Of a DNA stretch of 64,000 nucleotides, positions 46,628 to 56,046 are shown in pieces. The DNA is taken from contig NZ_CAKMRU010000001.1 of the NCBI RefSeq assembly GCF_928368155.1, positions 310,001 to 374,000 on the forward strand, in the 5' to 3' direction. The notes below the pieces were generated by a model. That model did not search any database. It was not told where the DNA came from and saw nothing but the letters and a program-made list of their open reading frames with translations. This DNA is from Anaerococcus ihuae. Its GTDB lineage: Bacteria > Bacillota > Clostridia > Tissierellales > Peptoniphilaceae. Made by a program: the position numbers and the translations under genes. Positions within the stretch are counted from its first letter, which is position 1, and every line of letters starts with the position of its first letter.

Positions 46628-47944
46628 ATGGAAAACAATTCGAAATTTACTAACAAATGGGGATTTATTATGGCTTGCGTTGGAAGTGCGGTTGGACTTG
46701 CCAACGTTTGGGCTTTTCCCTATAAAATAGGAATGAACGGGGGACTATCTTTCTTAATTCCTTATTTGTTCTTTGTATTTTTATTTGGACGAGTAGGACT
46801 TTCTGCTGAAAGTGCAGTTGGAAGAAAATATAAATCGGGTCCTATGGGAGTTTTTAGGGAAGTATGGAAATCAAGAAACAAAGAAGGAGTTGGAAGAGTT
46901 TTAAGATGGATTCCTCTAGTTGGAGTAGTTTTGCTTGCTATTGGATATACGGTTGTAATAACTTATGTACTTAAAGCCCTACTTGATTCAATAACAGGAA
47001 CTTTGTTGACACAAGACCCAAATCTTTGGTTTGAATCAATTTCTACAAATGATTTTGCCCTTGCAAAAGAACATTTTTTATTAATTATAATTGTATTTTT
47101 GACTCTTGCTTATGGAACAAAGGGGATTGAAAAAACAAATTCATTTATGATGCCCTTATTTTTTGTTTTATTTATAATCCTTGCGATAAGAATTGCCTTT
47201 TTGGACAAGGCTTTTGAAGGTTATAAATTTATTTTTAGTCTTGATCCTGAAAAATTAATGGATATAAGATTATGGATTGCTGCCATGGGTCAAGCATTTT
47301 TCTCATTATCAATTGTTTCAACAGTTATGGTTGTATATGGTTCATACCTTCCAGAAAGTGAAGATATAGTTCACTCATCAACAATAACTTCTGGCCTTGA
47401 TACTGTTGCAGCTATGCTATCAACTTTTGTAATGCTTCCAGCGACTTTTGCCTTTGGATTTTCTCAGTCAGAAGGACCAAAACTAATATTTGTTGTATTA
47501 CCAAAAGTTTTACAAGAAATTTCTGGTGGAAGAGTTTTTGCAATTATTTTATACATTGCAATTGTATTTGCAGGAGTTTTGTCAGTTCAATCTATGATTG
47601 AAACAGTTGTAGAAGCAATAACATCAAAATTTGAAAATTTAAAGAGAATCCATGTTTTGATGGCTTTAATGGCAATAGTATTTATTTGTGGATTGTTTTT
47701 ACATCCAATAGCAAAATGGGGAGTTTGGATGAACTTTGTAACAATCTATATCCTACCAATTTCTGCAATTATGGGAGCAATCTCATGGTTTTGGGTTATG
47801 AAAAAAGAAGATTTGCTTGATGAAATAAATAAAAGTGCAAAAAAGAAACACGGAGATGGCTGGTACAATTTGGGAAGATATTTATATGTTCCACTTGCAG
47901 TAATTCTTTGTATAATTGCAATAAGATATCAAATTTCATTCTAA
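46628..47944 (+). CDS. Sodium-dependent NSS-family symporter 2
   Basis: A 438-residue NSS transporter, paralogous to the preceding gene: CVGSAVGLANVWAFPYKIG in helix 1 and a second GFSQSEGPKLIF block like GLSQAGGPGLLF of its neighbour. ATG at 46628 is chosen because TTGGAGA lies 6 bases before it; the TTG at 46616 would put the ribosome site inside the gene. The two genes probably arose by tandem duplication and form one operon; different residues around the first helix suggest different substrates. Confidence 0.88.
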   Translation: MENNSKFTNKWGFIMACVGSAVGLANVWAFPYKIGMNGGLSFLIPYLFFVFLFGRVGLSAESAVGRKYKSGPMGVFREVWKSRNKEGVGRVLRWIPLVGVVLLAIGYTVVITYVLKALLDSITGTLLTQDPNLWFESISTNDFALAKEHFLLIIIVFLTLAYGTKGIEKTNSFMMPLFFVLFIILAIRIAFLDKAFEGYKFIFSLDPEKLMDIRLWIAAMGQAFFSLSIVSTVMVVYGSYLPESEDIVHSSTITSGLDTVAAMLSTFVMLPATFAFGFSQSEGPKLIFVVLPKVLQEISGGRVFAIILYIAIVFAGVLSVQSMIETVVEAITSKFENLKRIHVLMALMAIVFICGLFLHPIAKWGVWMNFVTIYILPISAIMGAISWFWVMKKEDLLDEINKSAKKKHGDGWYNLGRYLYVPLAVILCIIAIRYQISF

Positions 47945-48002
47945 TGTGACTTTATTTATAAAAAATATATAATTAAAATATATAATTTTATAAGGAGTAG
48001 GA

Positions 48003-49265
48003 ATGAAAAGATTTAAAAAAATATTATCAGTTGTTTTAATTTTTATTTTATCAGTAAGCTTAACTTCATGTATAGATTTTAAAAATAATTCTGATAATAA
48101 AATTTTTTCAAATGAAATTAGTCAAAATGTTTCAAGTGAAGAAAAATCAGAAAAATTAGCTGATGAAAATATAATTGCAATTGATAAGAAAAGACCTAAA
48201 AAATTCGATAAAAAAACAAAAGATGAGATAATTAATATTAAGGCTTTTGGGGATTTGATGGCCCATATGGACCAAAACGATTATGCCAAAAATTATGGAA
48301 ATGGTGAGTATGATTATTCAAACCAATTTGAATATATAAAAGACTTTGTCAAAGACTCAGATCTAAGTATTGGAAATTTTGAAACTAGTGTTAGTAAAAC
48401 TCGTGCGCCTTCAGGATATCCTCAATTTACAACACCAAAAGAATATATTAGGGATATAAAAAACGCAGGTTTTGATGTTTTGTCAACTGCAAATAACCAT
48501 TCAGTAGATTCTTTTGAAGAAGGTATTTTTGATACAATTGAGGCCATGGATGAATACGGGATGGCACACGCTGGAACACATAAGGCTGGAGAAGATAGGT
48601 TTATTTATCTAGATGTTAAGGGATTAAAAGTTGCTTTTATGTCCTACACTTATGGGGTAAATGGGCTTGATGGATTGATTGAAAAAAATAAGCCTGAAGA
48701 GATAATAAATTATTTGGATTCTGAAAAAATAAAAGCAGATATTGAAGAGGCAAAGAAAAACGATGCTGATTTAATAATTGTGTATCCTCATTGGGGAGTT
48801 GAATACCAATCTTATCCTACTGATGAACATATTAAACTTGGAAGAGATATGATTGATTGGGGAGCGGATTTAGTAATTGGAAATCACCCTCACGTAAGTC
48901 AACCTGCTGAAAGATATAAAGCGAAAGACGGTAGAGAGGGATATATTGCTTATTCTTGTGGAAATTTTGTTTCGTGTCAATCTTATGAAGTTTTGGGAGA
49001 TATTAGAACTGAACAATCAGTTGCTTTTGATATTGATATTTTAAAAGATAAAAAAACTGGAAAGGCAAGACTCGGTCAGGTAGATTTTTATCCAATTTGG
49101 AATGGTCATTGGAATGATGAATATGGATATTTGGCAAAAGTTTTTAGAACAAAAGATTTTCTTAAAGGTGGAAAATATTATAACAAGGTAGATGAAAGTC
49201 AAAGAGAAAGAATAAAAACTTGTGATGATATGATTACAAAAACTATAAATACTAAAGTAGAATAA
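48003..49265 (+). CDS. CapA-like metallophosphatase lipoprotein
   Basis: A 420-residue lipoprotein of the PGA_cap/CapA family. A basic start, hydrophobic segment and lipobox LTSC anchor it outside the membrane. The calcineurin-like fold is marked by KAFGDLMAHMDQ, IGNFETSVS, STANNHSVD, YPHWGVEYQ and GNHPHVSQP, which supply the metal ligands. Members are linked to poly-gamma-glutamate capsule, but no capB/capC are nearby, so a capsule role here is not supported. AAGGAGTAGG precedes the ATG. A hairpin follows its stop codon; an IS element has landed beyond. Confidence 0.87.
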   Translation: MKRFKKILSVVLIFILSVSLTSCIDFKNNSDNKIFSNEISQNVSSEEKSEKLADENIIAIDKKRPKKFDKKTKDEIINIKAFGDLMAHMDQNDYAKNYGNGEYDYSNQFEYIKDFVKDSDLSIGNFETSVSKTRAPSGYPQFTTPKEYIRDIKNAGFDVLSTANNHSVDSFEEGIFDTIEAMDEYGMAHAGTHKAGEDRFIYLDVKGLKVAFMSYTYGVNGLDGLIEKNKPEEIINYLDSEKIKADIEEAKKNDADLIIVYPHWGVEYQSYPTDEHIKLGRDMIDWGADLVIGNHPHVSQPAERYKAKDGREGYIAYSCGNFVSCQSYEVLGDIRTEQSVAFDIDILKDKKTGKARLGQVDFYPIWNGHWNDEYGYLAKVFRTKDFLKGGKYYNKVDESQRERIKTCDDMITKTINTKVE

Positions 49266-49266
49266 G

Positions 49267-49520
49267 GCTGCTATGAGCAGTCCAGAGCGTAGATAAAGTA
49301 TTAATTTAGATAATATTTTATTTAGAAATAAAAATTAAGCTAAGTACCATCTCGACTAGATAAATATGCCTTGATTTGGCATATTTAAAGTGCGAAAGCA
49401 CGAGAAAGTATGCGAAGCAAACGTGTTTTAGAGTGAGTGAAACGAACGCATGGAGAGATCTCATGAGATTTCTCCGCTCGTTGCACACGATAAATCGGGA
49501 TAAACAACAGAAACCTGTGG
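49267..49520 (+). other. Hairpin-rich non-coding region between capA-like gene and IS
   Basis: No gene is seen. It contains GGCTGC-TATGA-GCAGTCC just after the stop, TATGCC-TTGATTT-GGCATA, GTGC-GAAA-GCAC with a GNRA loop, and GGAGA-g-ATCTC-at-GAGAT-t-TCTCC. GATAAACAAC near 49498 is complementary to GTTGTTTATC beyond the IS (near 51095), so the IS landed inside a larger hairpin. Confidence 0.5.
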
Positions 49521-49610
49521 TGACCCCATAAAGTTGTACCTAATACCAGAACTAGTAAACTACCTGTTCTGGTATTATTTTATTACTTTCCACCCCTAGG
49601 GGTGGAATTT

Positions 49611-50540
49611 TTATGCTGCATTTAACTTTCTATATTCTATTGGACTTAAATATCCTAATTTTTCTTTTATCCTATCTTTATTGTAATATTTGATATATTC
49701 TTCTATTGTTTCTTTTAATTGTTCATATGAATAAAATTTTTTGTCATAGTACATTTCTTGTTTTAGTATCCCGAAGAAGTTCTCCATTGGGGAGTTATCT
49801 AGGCAATTGCCCTTTCTTGACATTGATTGGCTTATCCCTTCTTTTTCTAGTCTTGATGTATATTGTTTTATTTGATAAGCCCATCCTTGGTCTGAATGAA
49901 ATATCCTATTATCATTGTTTGTGCTTGTTATTTCTATTGCTTTGTCTAAGGCTTTTAGTATTGGTTCTAGCCTTGGTTGTTTTGATATTTCATAACTTAT
50001 GATTTCACTGTTATACATGTCTAGATATGAGTTTAGATAAAGCTTTTTTACTTGGTAGTTTCCTGATTTATCTCTTTCTAGATACTTAAATTCTGTTGTA
50101 TCTGTTGTTATATATGTGTAGGGTTTATCTACTTTAAATTTTCTATTTATTTTGTTATCTACTACTTTTCCTATTGTCCTTTGTATGATGAGTATTTTCT
50201 TGTTTTTCTTGAGAAACTTGTTACTTGAAGTTTTAGTTTTTGTACTAGTCTTTGAACTTTCTTTTTGTTTATCAATAGTCCTTGTTGTCTTAGCGTTGCT
50301 GTTATTCTTCTATATCCATAGTTTGGATTGTCTTTTCTAGTTTCTAGTATCTTTTTCTCTACTTGCTCATCTGTGTTTGGTCTGTCTAAACGTTGTTGCC
50401 AATACATGTATGTTGATTTTGCTAGATTGAAATATTCCAACAAGTCCTTCAGTTTGAATTTATCTCTTAGTAATCTAATGACTTCAGATATCTGTCTATT
50501 TCTTCCTATGTCATTTGAGAGAATTGAATCTTTTTTTTAG
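49611..50540 (-). pseudogene. IS150-like orfB (DDE transposase), frameshifted
   Basis: The catalytic part of the IS transposase, normally fused to OrfA by -1 frameshifting at the A8 run near 50531-50538. Reading on from the slip gives DSILSNDIGRNRQIS, LAKSTYMYW and the region before the rve domain. The frame is then lost near 50172, where a single-base indel separates SSYKG from TIGKVVDNKINRKF. Past it, the DDE core is intact: first Asp in ITTDTTEF, HSDQGWAYQ with the second Asp, and a Glu in SPMENFFG. One base restores the whole protein. This copy cannot make a full transposase unless the shift is a sequencing error. Confidence 0.85.
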
Positions 50541-51023
50541 AATTTCTACTTCCATTTGAAGATAGTAGTTTTCTTTTCTTAGTTTTTCTATTTCACTTAT
50601 TTCTTTTTTTGTTTTATTACTTTTGTTTTTTAGATCTTTATTTTTATCTGTATTTGACATAATTGAAGGCATACCTTTCTTTTTTGATTTTAGTCCTTCA
50701 ATTCCTTCTTTCCTAAATTCTTTTACCCATCTAGCTATCATGGATGGATTGTTGATTTTAAATTCATTTGCTAGGCTTTGATAGGACATTTCTCCTGTTA
50801 AATACAAGTCTACTACATTTAGTTTCAAATCTAAAGAGTAACTATTACTCTTTCTTGATAATTTTAATCCTTCATAACCTCTAGATTCATAAGCATTAAC
50901 CCAAGTTCTAACAGTCGAATGATCTGGGATAGAGTATTTTTTTGCTAATCCTTTGTAGCCTATATTTCCTTCTAGATATTCTTTTACTACTTTAATCTTA
51001 AATTCTGTTTTGTATTTTGTCAT
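50511..51023 (-). CDS. IS150-like orfA (transposase helix-turn-helix subunit)
   Basis: A 170-residue protein with two helix-turn-helix segments of the IS3/IS150 OrfA type: the first starts at KTEFKIKVVKEYLEGNIG with KYSIPDHSTVRTWV, the second includes EMSYQSLANEFKINNPSMIARWV. A C-terminal leucine-rich coiled coil (RKENYYLQMEVEILKKRF, quoted in part) serves for dimerization. It ends at the A8 run that allows -1 shifting into orfB. It binds the terminal repeats and is intact, while orfB is damaged. Confidence 0.88.
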   Translation of the reverse strand: MTKYKTEFKIKVVKEYLEGNIGYKGLAKKYSIPDHSTVRTWVNAYESRGYEGLKLSRKSNSYSLDLKLNVVDLYLTGEMSYQSLANEFKINNPSMIARWVKEFRKEGIEGLKSKKKGMPSIMSNTDKNKDLKNKSNKTKKEISEIEKLRKENYYLQMEVEILKKRFNSLK

Positions 51024-51135
51024 TAAAAAACTGACCTCCTTAAGTTGGTTTTTAAGTCCAACTTTTGGGGGTCAGTTCAACCGACGGTTGTTTATCTGCT
51101 CGAAATGGATGAAAATATAGTTTGTCAACAGTCTG

Positions 51136-51158
51136 GGCTGCAATGTGCAGTCTTTTTT
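51136..51158 (+). terminator. Terminator before the PAP2 gene
   Basis: GG-g-CTGCA-atg-TGCAG-t-C followed by six T. Its sequence is close to the hairpin directly after the capA-like stop codon (49267), as if one is a copy of the other. Confidence 0.75.
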
Positions 51159-51204
51159 ATTTTTCTCCTATATGGTATTATAATCCTAAGAAAAAGGAGA
51201 AAGT

Positions 51205-51795
51205 ATGAATTTTATTACAAAGATAGATATTGCAATTTTAAATCTAATACAAAATTTGAAAAGTCCTCTTATGGATAAAACCATGACTACTATAACTGCT
51301 CTTGGGAATATGGGGATATTTTGGATTTTATTGATTTTGATTTTTTTGACAAGTAAGGAATACAAAAAATTAGGAAAACTAATGCTTATTTGTCTTTTGG
51401 TAAATACTATAATTGTAAATTTAATTTTAAAACCTGCTGTTGGAAGAGATAGGCCTTTTGAAATTGTTGATGGAATAAAATTATTAGTTTTAAAACCACA
51501 AGATCCATCCTTTCCTTCTGGTCATTCTGCAATTTCTTTTTGTATGCTTACAGTTATTTTGTTATTTTCGAAATCTAATCCTTTAAAAATAATTACAAGT
51601 GTACTTGCTGTTTTAATTGCATTTTCAAGGCTATATTTATACGTACATTTTCCATCGGATGTTTTTTGTGGAATAATTATTGGAGTTCTTACTTCGATTT
51701 TTACTTTAAAATTTTATTTTTCAAAAACAGGATTTAAATTTAGAGAAAATCTAGAAAAATTAAATTTTGATTTCAAAGATTTAAGAAAAATGTAA
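51205..51795 (+). CDS. PAP2-family phosphatase
   Basis: A 196-residue membrane phosphatase with six predicted helices. The three catalytic motifs of the PAP2/undecaprenyl-pyrophosphatase (BcrC/PgpB) family are present: KPAVGRDRP (near 72), PSGHS (near 108) and SRLYLYVHFPSD (near 140). It would dephosphorylate undecaprenyl pyrophosphate or phosphatidylglycerol phosphate outside the membrane. AAAAAGGAGAAAG lies before the ATG. The gene stands alone between the IS flank and the tRNA-Leu promoter. Confidence 0.88.
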   Translation: MNFITKIDIAILNLIQNLKSPLMDKTMTTITALGNMGIFWILLILIFLTSKEYKKLGKLMLICLLVNTIIVNLILKPAVGRDRPFEIVDGIKLLVLKPQDPSFPSGHSAISFCMLTVILLFSKSNPLKIITSVLAVLIAFSRLYLYVHFPSDVFCGIIIGVLTSIFTLKFYFSKTGFKFRENLEKLNFDFKDLRKM

Positions 51796-51801
51796 AAAAA
51801 T

Positions 51802-51830
51802 TTGCATATGATGATTAATGGTGTTATAAT
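51802..51830 (+). promoter_or_regulatory. Promoter of tRNA-Leu
   Basis: TTGCAT (51802-51807), 17-bp spacer, TATAAT (51825-51830), 17 bp before the tRNA. Confidence 0.75.
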
Positions 51831-51847
51831 ATGAAGGTAATGTTAAT

Positions 51848-51934
51848 GCTGGTGTGTCGGAATTGGCAGACGAGACAGACTCAAACTCTGTTGTTCTCCG
51901 GAACGTGTGGGTTCAAGTCCCACCACCAGCACCA
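51848..51934 (+). tRNA. tRNA-Leu (CAA anticodon)
   Basis: The acceptor stem GCTGGTG pairs with CACCAGC, followed by A and an encoded CCA. The anticodon arm ACAGA-CTCAAAC-TCTGT gives the anticodon CAA (reads UUG, Leu). A long variable arm (class II) and the GTGGG-TTCAAGT-CCCAC T arm confirm the class. The length is 87 bases including CCA. Its 3' end shows no integrase or repeat, so no element is inserted here. Confidence 0.95.
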
Positions 51935-51962
51935 TTAATTTTTTTATTTTTTTCATATTTGA

Positions 51963-51989
51963 GCTATACCAAGGGGTATGGCTTTTTTT
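51963..51989 (+). terminator. Terminator after tRNA-Leu
   Basis: GCTATACC-aagg-GGTATGGC followed by seven T; the stem has one G-T pair. The rest of 51990-52115 is AT-rich without a gene. Confidence 0.85.
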
Positions 51990-52115
51990 AATGTTTTTTT
52001 GTGGGTAAGCATAAATTTAAAATAAAATTTTAAAATATTTTTTAAGTAAGTAGATTTTTCTACTTATTTTTTTGTGCAAAATAAAATATGTTATACTAAT
52101 AGAAAGGAGATTTAT

Positions 52116-54752
52116 ATGAGTAAAAAAGTAATGCTAATTGATGGATCTAGTTTGATTTTTAGAGCTTTTTTTGCCCTTCCTAATCTTACTAACGCTGATG
52201 GGGTTATGACCAATGGCGTTTATGGATTTTTGATCATGTATTTTAGGGCTGTTGAAGAGTATAAGCCTGATTACATTTTGGTTGCCTTTGATAAAAAAAC
52301 AAAAACTTTTAGGCATAAGGAATTTGAAGATTATAAGGCAAATAGGGACAAGGCTCCAAACGAATTAAATTATCAATTTGGAATTTTAAAAGATATTTTA
52401 GATTCATTAAATGTAAAATATTTGGATATAGATGGTTATGAGGCTGACGATATTGTTGGTACTTTTTCAAAAATTGCAAAAGATGAGGGACTTGAAACTG
52501 TAATTATTACAGGAGATAAGGATTATTTTCAACTTGTAAATGATGATGTAATTGTTTATCTTACAAGAAAGGGAATTTCTCAAATGGAAGAAATAACCGA
52601 GGAAAAAATTAAAGAAGATTATGGCCTTAGTCCAAAGCAATTAATTGATGTTAAAGGTCTGATGGGAGATAAGTCTGATAATATTCCTGGAGTAGATGGA
52701 ATTGGTGAGAAAACTGCCATTAAATTTATAAAACAATATGGATCTATGGAAGATTTGTATGACAATTTAGATGATATAAGAGGTAAAAAAACCAAGGAAA
52801 ACCTAGAAAATTCAAGACAAATTGCCTTTTTGTCCAAAAAAATAGGAACTATTGTAACAAATGCTCCTGTTGGTATAAAAATTTCAGATTTAAAGGTTAA
52901 AGAGCCAGACTTGGAATCTTTGAGAGAAAAATTCTCAAAATATAATTTCAATAAATTTATGGAAAAGTTTGAAGATACAAGTGAAGAAAAAAAAGATGAT
53001 TTAGATTTTTCATTTGTCTATGATGATTTTTCTTTAACCAGTGATATAGAAAAAGAGAAAATATTTTATTTTAAAAGTCTTTATGAAGGAGAAAATTATA
53101 TCCATTCAAAAGCTTTTAAAATTGGAATAAAAACCCCTTCATCAAGAACCCATATTTATGATGCAAATGATGAATTTGTTGAAAATTTCAAAAAATATTT
53201 TGAAGATGAAAAGATTAAAAAAGTTTCTTTTGATATAAAAGAAGATATTGTTTTATTTGATAAGCTTGGGATAAATTTATCCCTTCCTTATGATGATACC
53301 ATGCTTATGCACTATCTTATAGATCCTTCCAGGTCGTCCTATGATTTGAAAACCTTTAGTCAGGCTTTTTTGAAATATGAAGTTTCAAATGAAGAAGATT
53401 TGCTTGGTAAGGGAAAAAGTAAAAAATCATACAAGGATTTAGAAACGGAAAATCTTGGAAAATATTTGGCTTCAATTGTAAATGCTATTGAGGATAGTTT
53501 GGATATATTAATCCAAAAATTAAAAGATCTTTCTATGTATGATCTTTACAAGGATTGTGAAATAAAATTATCCAAAGTTTTGGCAGATATGGAAATAACA
53601 GGATTTGTCTGTGATAAAAATGAGCTTGAAAAAATTAAAGATGAAGTTTCTCTTGAACTTGAAGATTTGGAAAATATAATCTATGAGCTTGCTGGTAGTG
53701 AGTTTAATATAAATTCACCAAAACAGCTTTCAAAAATTTTGTTTGAAGATTTAGAACTTCCAGTTATAAAAAAGACAAAAACTGGATATTCTACAAACGC
53801 CCAAGTTTTGGAAAAGCTTAGGGACAAACACCCAATAATCAAAAAAATCGAAAGATACAGGGAGATGTATAAATTAAAATCTACCTATCTTGAAAGTTTG
53901 GAAGAATGTATTGATGAAGATGGAAGAATAAGGTCAACTTTTAAGCAAAATGTTACATCAACAGGCAGACTTTCATCAACCGAACCAAACCTACAAAACC
54001 TACCAATTAGAACCGAAGAAGGCAGAAAAATCAGAAAAGCCTTCAAGGCAGATGAAGGAAGAGTTTTAATTGATGCAGATTATTCACAAATCGAATTAAG
54101 AGTCCTAGCCCATCTTGCAAATGACAAAAAAATGCAAGAAGCATTTTCAAATAGTATTGATATTCACACAAAAACAGCCTCAGAAGTCTTTGATACCCCA
54201 ATAGATGATGTCACAAAATTACAAAGAAGTGAAGCCAAGGCTGTAAATTTTGGGATAATTTATGGAATAAGCGATTATGGCCTAAGCCAAAATTTAAATA
54301 TTTCAAGAAAGAGAGCTAAGGAATATATAGACAATTATCTTAATACCTATCCTGAAATTAAAAAATATATGAAAGATATAGTAAAAAAGGCCAAAGAAGA
54401 TGGATATGTAAACACCATATTTAATAGAAGAAGATATGTTCCAGAAATAAATTCTAAAAACTTTAATGTAAGAAGTTTTGGAGAAAGAGTTGCTTTAAAT
54501 ACTCCAATCCAAGGATCAGCAGCAGATATAATCAAATTTGCCATGATAAATTCATACGAAAATCTAAAAAAATCAAAGATTGATGCAAAAATAGTCTTGC
54601 AAATCCACGATGAAATAATCATTGAAGCAAGCAAAAAAGATTTAGAAAAAGCAAAGGAAATTTTAAAATCATCCATGCAAGAAGCAGTAAAACTAAGAGT
54701 ACCACTCTTGGTTGACATAGATAGCGGAGATAGCATGTATGAATCAAAATAA
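52116..54752 (+). CDS. polA: DNA polymerase I
   Basis: An 878-residue DNA polymerase I for repair and Okazaki fragment processing. Residues 1-290 form the 5'-3' exonuclease (LIDGSSLIFRAFFALP, GYEADDIVGT, VKGLMGDKSDNIPGVDGIG, quoted in parts). The central 3'-5' exonuclease domain keeps its fold but lacks the DxE and other metal-binding acids, as in Bacillus PolA, so it should not proofread. Polymerase motifs are DADYSQIELRVLAHLA, RSEAKAVNFGIIYG and LQIHDEIIIEA. ATG at 52116 has AAAGGAG upstream; the longer frame from 52074 lacks a ribosome site. It overlaps coaE by 14 bp, so repair and CoA synthesis genes are co-translated, as in many Firmicutes. Confidence 0.96.
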   Translation: MSKKVMLIDGSSLIFRAFFALPNLTNADGVMTNGVYGFLIMYFRAVEEYKPDYILVAFDKKTKTFRHKEFEDYKANRDKAPNELNYQFGILKDILDSLNVKYLDIDGYEADDIVGTFSKIAKDEGLETVIITGDKDYFQLVNDDVIVYLTRKGISQMEEITEEKIKEDYGLSPKQLIDVKGLMGDKSDNIPGVDGIGEKTAIKFIKQYGSMEDLYDNLDDIRGKKTKENLENSRQIAFLSKKIGTIVTNAPVGIKISDLKVKEPDLESLREKFSKYNFNKFMEKFEDTSEEKKDDLDFSFVYDDFSLTSDIEKEKIFYFKSLYEGENYIHSKAFKIGIKTPSSRTHIYDANDEFVENFKKYFEDEKIKKVSFDIKEDIVLFDKLGINLSLPYDDTMLMHYLIDPSRSSYDLKTFSQAFLKYEVSNEEDLLGKGKSKKSYKDLETENLGKYLASIVNAIEDSLDILIQKLKDLSMYDLYKDCEIKLSKVLADMEITGFVCDKNELEKIKDEVSLELEDLENIIYELAGSEFNINSPKQLSKILFEDLELPVIKKTKTGYSTNAQVLEKLRDKHPIIKKIERYREMYKLKSTYLESLEECIDEDGRIRSTFKQNVTSTGRLSSTEPNLQNLPIRTEEGRKIRKAFKADEGRVLIDADYSQIELRVLAHLANDKKMQEAFSNSIDIHTKTASEVFDTPIDDVTKLQRSEAKAVNFGIIYGISDYGLSQNLNISRKRAKEYIDNYLNTYPEIKKYMKDIVKKAKEDGYVNTIFNRRRYVPEINSKNFNVRSFGERVALNTPIQGSAADIIKFAMINSYENLKKSKIDAKIVLQIHDEIIIEASKKDLEKAKEILKSSMQEAVKLRVPLLVDIDSGDSMYESK

Positions 54753-55329
54753 AATCGTAATAACTGGAACTATAGCAAGTGGAAAATCTTCCCTTTCGGA
54801 AATTTTGAGAAAAAAAGGATACAAGGTAATAGATAGTGACCAAATAAATAGGAAATTATTAGAAAAAGATCAAGTAAATTACAAGGAAATTCTATCATCA
54901 AAGGCCTTTGACGAGGCTTTTGATGGGGATAAACTTGATAAGAAAAAACTTGCAAAGATTATTTTTAATGATCCTAAAAAAAGAGAATTAATAAATAAAA
55001 TTACCCACAAAAATATAATATCCTATATAAATTCTTTAATAGAAAAAAGCAAGGATAAAAATATTTTTGTAGAAATTCCCTTATATTTTCAGATGAAAGA
55101 AAAATTTCCTTGCGACTATGTGCGGCTAGTTTGTGCAAAAAGAGAAGTGCAAATTCAAAGACTTATGAAAAGAGATAAAATTGATATAGAATTTGCAATA
55201 AAAAAAATAGAAAGTCAAGATTATTTGTCAATGAAAGAAAAATCAGATCTTATTTTCGATAATAGCACAAGTTTAGAAGATTTAGAAAAAAAAGTAGAAA
55301 TAGCTTTAAAAAATTTGGAGAAAAAATGA
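54739..55329 (+). CDS. coaE: Dephospho-CoA kinase
   Basis: A 196-residue P-loop kinase that phosphorylates dephospho-CoA in the last step of coenzyme A synthesis. The P-loop is GTIASGKSS (near residue 10), followed by the family's DSDQI and VEIPLYFQ with the later RDKID region. Length is normal. It begins inside the end of polA and overlaps the lytic transglycosylase gene by 4 bp, giving a three-gene operon. Confidence 0.92.
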   Translation: MNQNKIVITGTIASGKSSLSEILRKKGYKVIDSDQINRKLLEKDQVNYKEILSSKAFDEAFDGDKLDKKKLAKIIFNDPKKRELINKITHKNIISYINSLIEKSKDKNIFVEIPLYFQMKEKFPCDYVRLVCAKREVQIQRLMKRDKIDIEFAIKKIESQDYLSMKEKSDLIFDNSTSLEDLEKKVEIALKNLEKK

Positions 55330-55982
55330 AAGCTTTAAAAAATATTTTTAAAATAATAGGAATAATAGTTTTGGCAATGGTAATGGTTGTAATAATAAGT
55401 TTTTCAATCGTAGCCTACCAAACATCAAGGCAAAAAATTGCCTACCAAGATGAAATAAAAAAATATTCAGAAAAATACAATGTTGATCCGCTTTTAGTTG
55501 CATCAATAATAAAAGTAGAAAGTGATTATGATAACGAAGCACATTCAAATCAAAATGCAAAGGGTCTAATGCAACTTTTAGATTCATCAGCAAAACACAG
55601 TGCAGAAATAATTGGAGAAGAATATTATCCTGATAAATTAAAAGATGTTGATTATAATTTAAATTTGGGAGTAGGCTATTTTAATTATTTGAATAAATAT
55701 TATAACAATACTGATTTGGCCCTTGCAGCCTATAATGGTGGGATAGGAAATGTAGATAAGTGGTTGGCTGATAAAAAAATAGACAGGCACAATCCAGATC
55801 CTACAAAAATTCCAACAGAAGAAACAAGACAATATGTAATAAAAATAAATTCAAATTATGATTTAATGAAAGTTTTTTATGATGAAGGCCTTCCAAGTAA
55901 AAATGATTTAAAGGATAGAAAAAAACTTGCTATAAAAAATTATAAGAAATTTGTTAAAAAAATATTATTTGATGTCCTCTAA
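55326..55982 (+). CDS. Lytic murein transglycosylase (SLT family)
   Basis: A 218-residue enzyme with one N-terminal membrane anchor (about residues 8-30) and an SLT goose-lysozyme-like domain outside the membrane. The catalytic Glu is in VASIIKVESDYD, followed by AKGLMQLLDSSA and the AAYNGGIGNVDKWL signature. It cleaves glycan strands of peptidoglycan. Starts in a 4-base ATGA overlap with coaE. No terminator is visible, and the Rnf promoter begins right after the stop. Confidence 0.92.
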   Translation: MKALKNIFKIIGIIVLAMVMVVIISFSIVAYQTSRQKIAYQDEIKKYSEKYNVDPLLVASIIKVESDYDNEAHSNQNAKGLMQLLDSSAKHSAEIIGEEYYPDKLKDVDYNLNLGVGYFNYLNKYYNNTDLALAAYNGGIGNVDKWLADKKIDRHNPDPTKIPTEETRQYVIKINSNYDLMKVFYDEGLPSKNDLKDRKKLAIKNYKKFVKKILFDVL

Positions 55983-55985
55983 ACA

Positions 55986-56014
55986 TTGAATAATATTTTC
56001 AAATAATTTATAAT
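55986..56014 (+). promoter_or_regulatory. Promoter of the rnf operon
   Basis: TTGAAT (55986-55991), 17-bp spacer, TATAAT (56009-56014), 33 bp before the rnfC start. Confidence 0.8.
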
Positions 56015-56046
56015 GCTTATATACGTATTAAATGAAAGGAGAGATT

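Larger units (their letters stand above)
49521..51074 (-). mobile_element. IS3-family (IS150-like) insertion sequence
   Basis: Terminal inverted repeats are TGACCCCATAAAGTTGTAC at the left (49521) and the complement of TGACCCCCAAAAGTTGGAC at the right (ending 51074). Inside are orfA and orfB on the minus strand, with an A8 slippery run at their junction. Flanking bases (GTGG and GTTC) show no clear target duplication. orfB carries a frameshift, so the copy is probably inactive. Confidence 0.85.

Noticed and set aside
50152-50540. Plus-strand Leu/Phe-rich frames across the IS
   Set aside because: Antisense shadows of the transposase genes.
49513-51082. Target-site duplication of the IS
   Set aside because: Flanking bases GTGG and GTTC do not match, so no duplication can be claimed.
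51848-51934. tRNA-Leu as the ICE attachment site
   Set aside because: It is 17 kb from the integrase and shows no repeat or integrase next to it; the ICE ends at metG.
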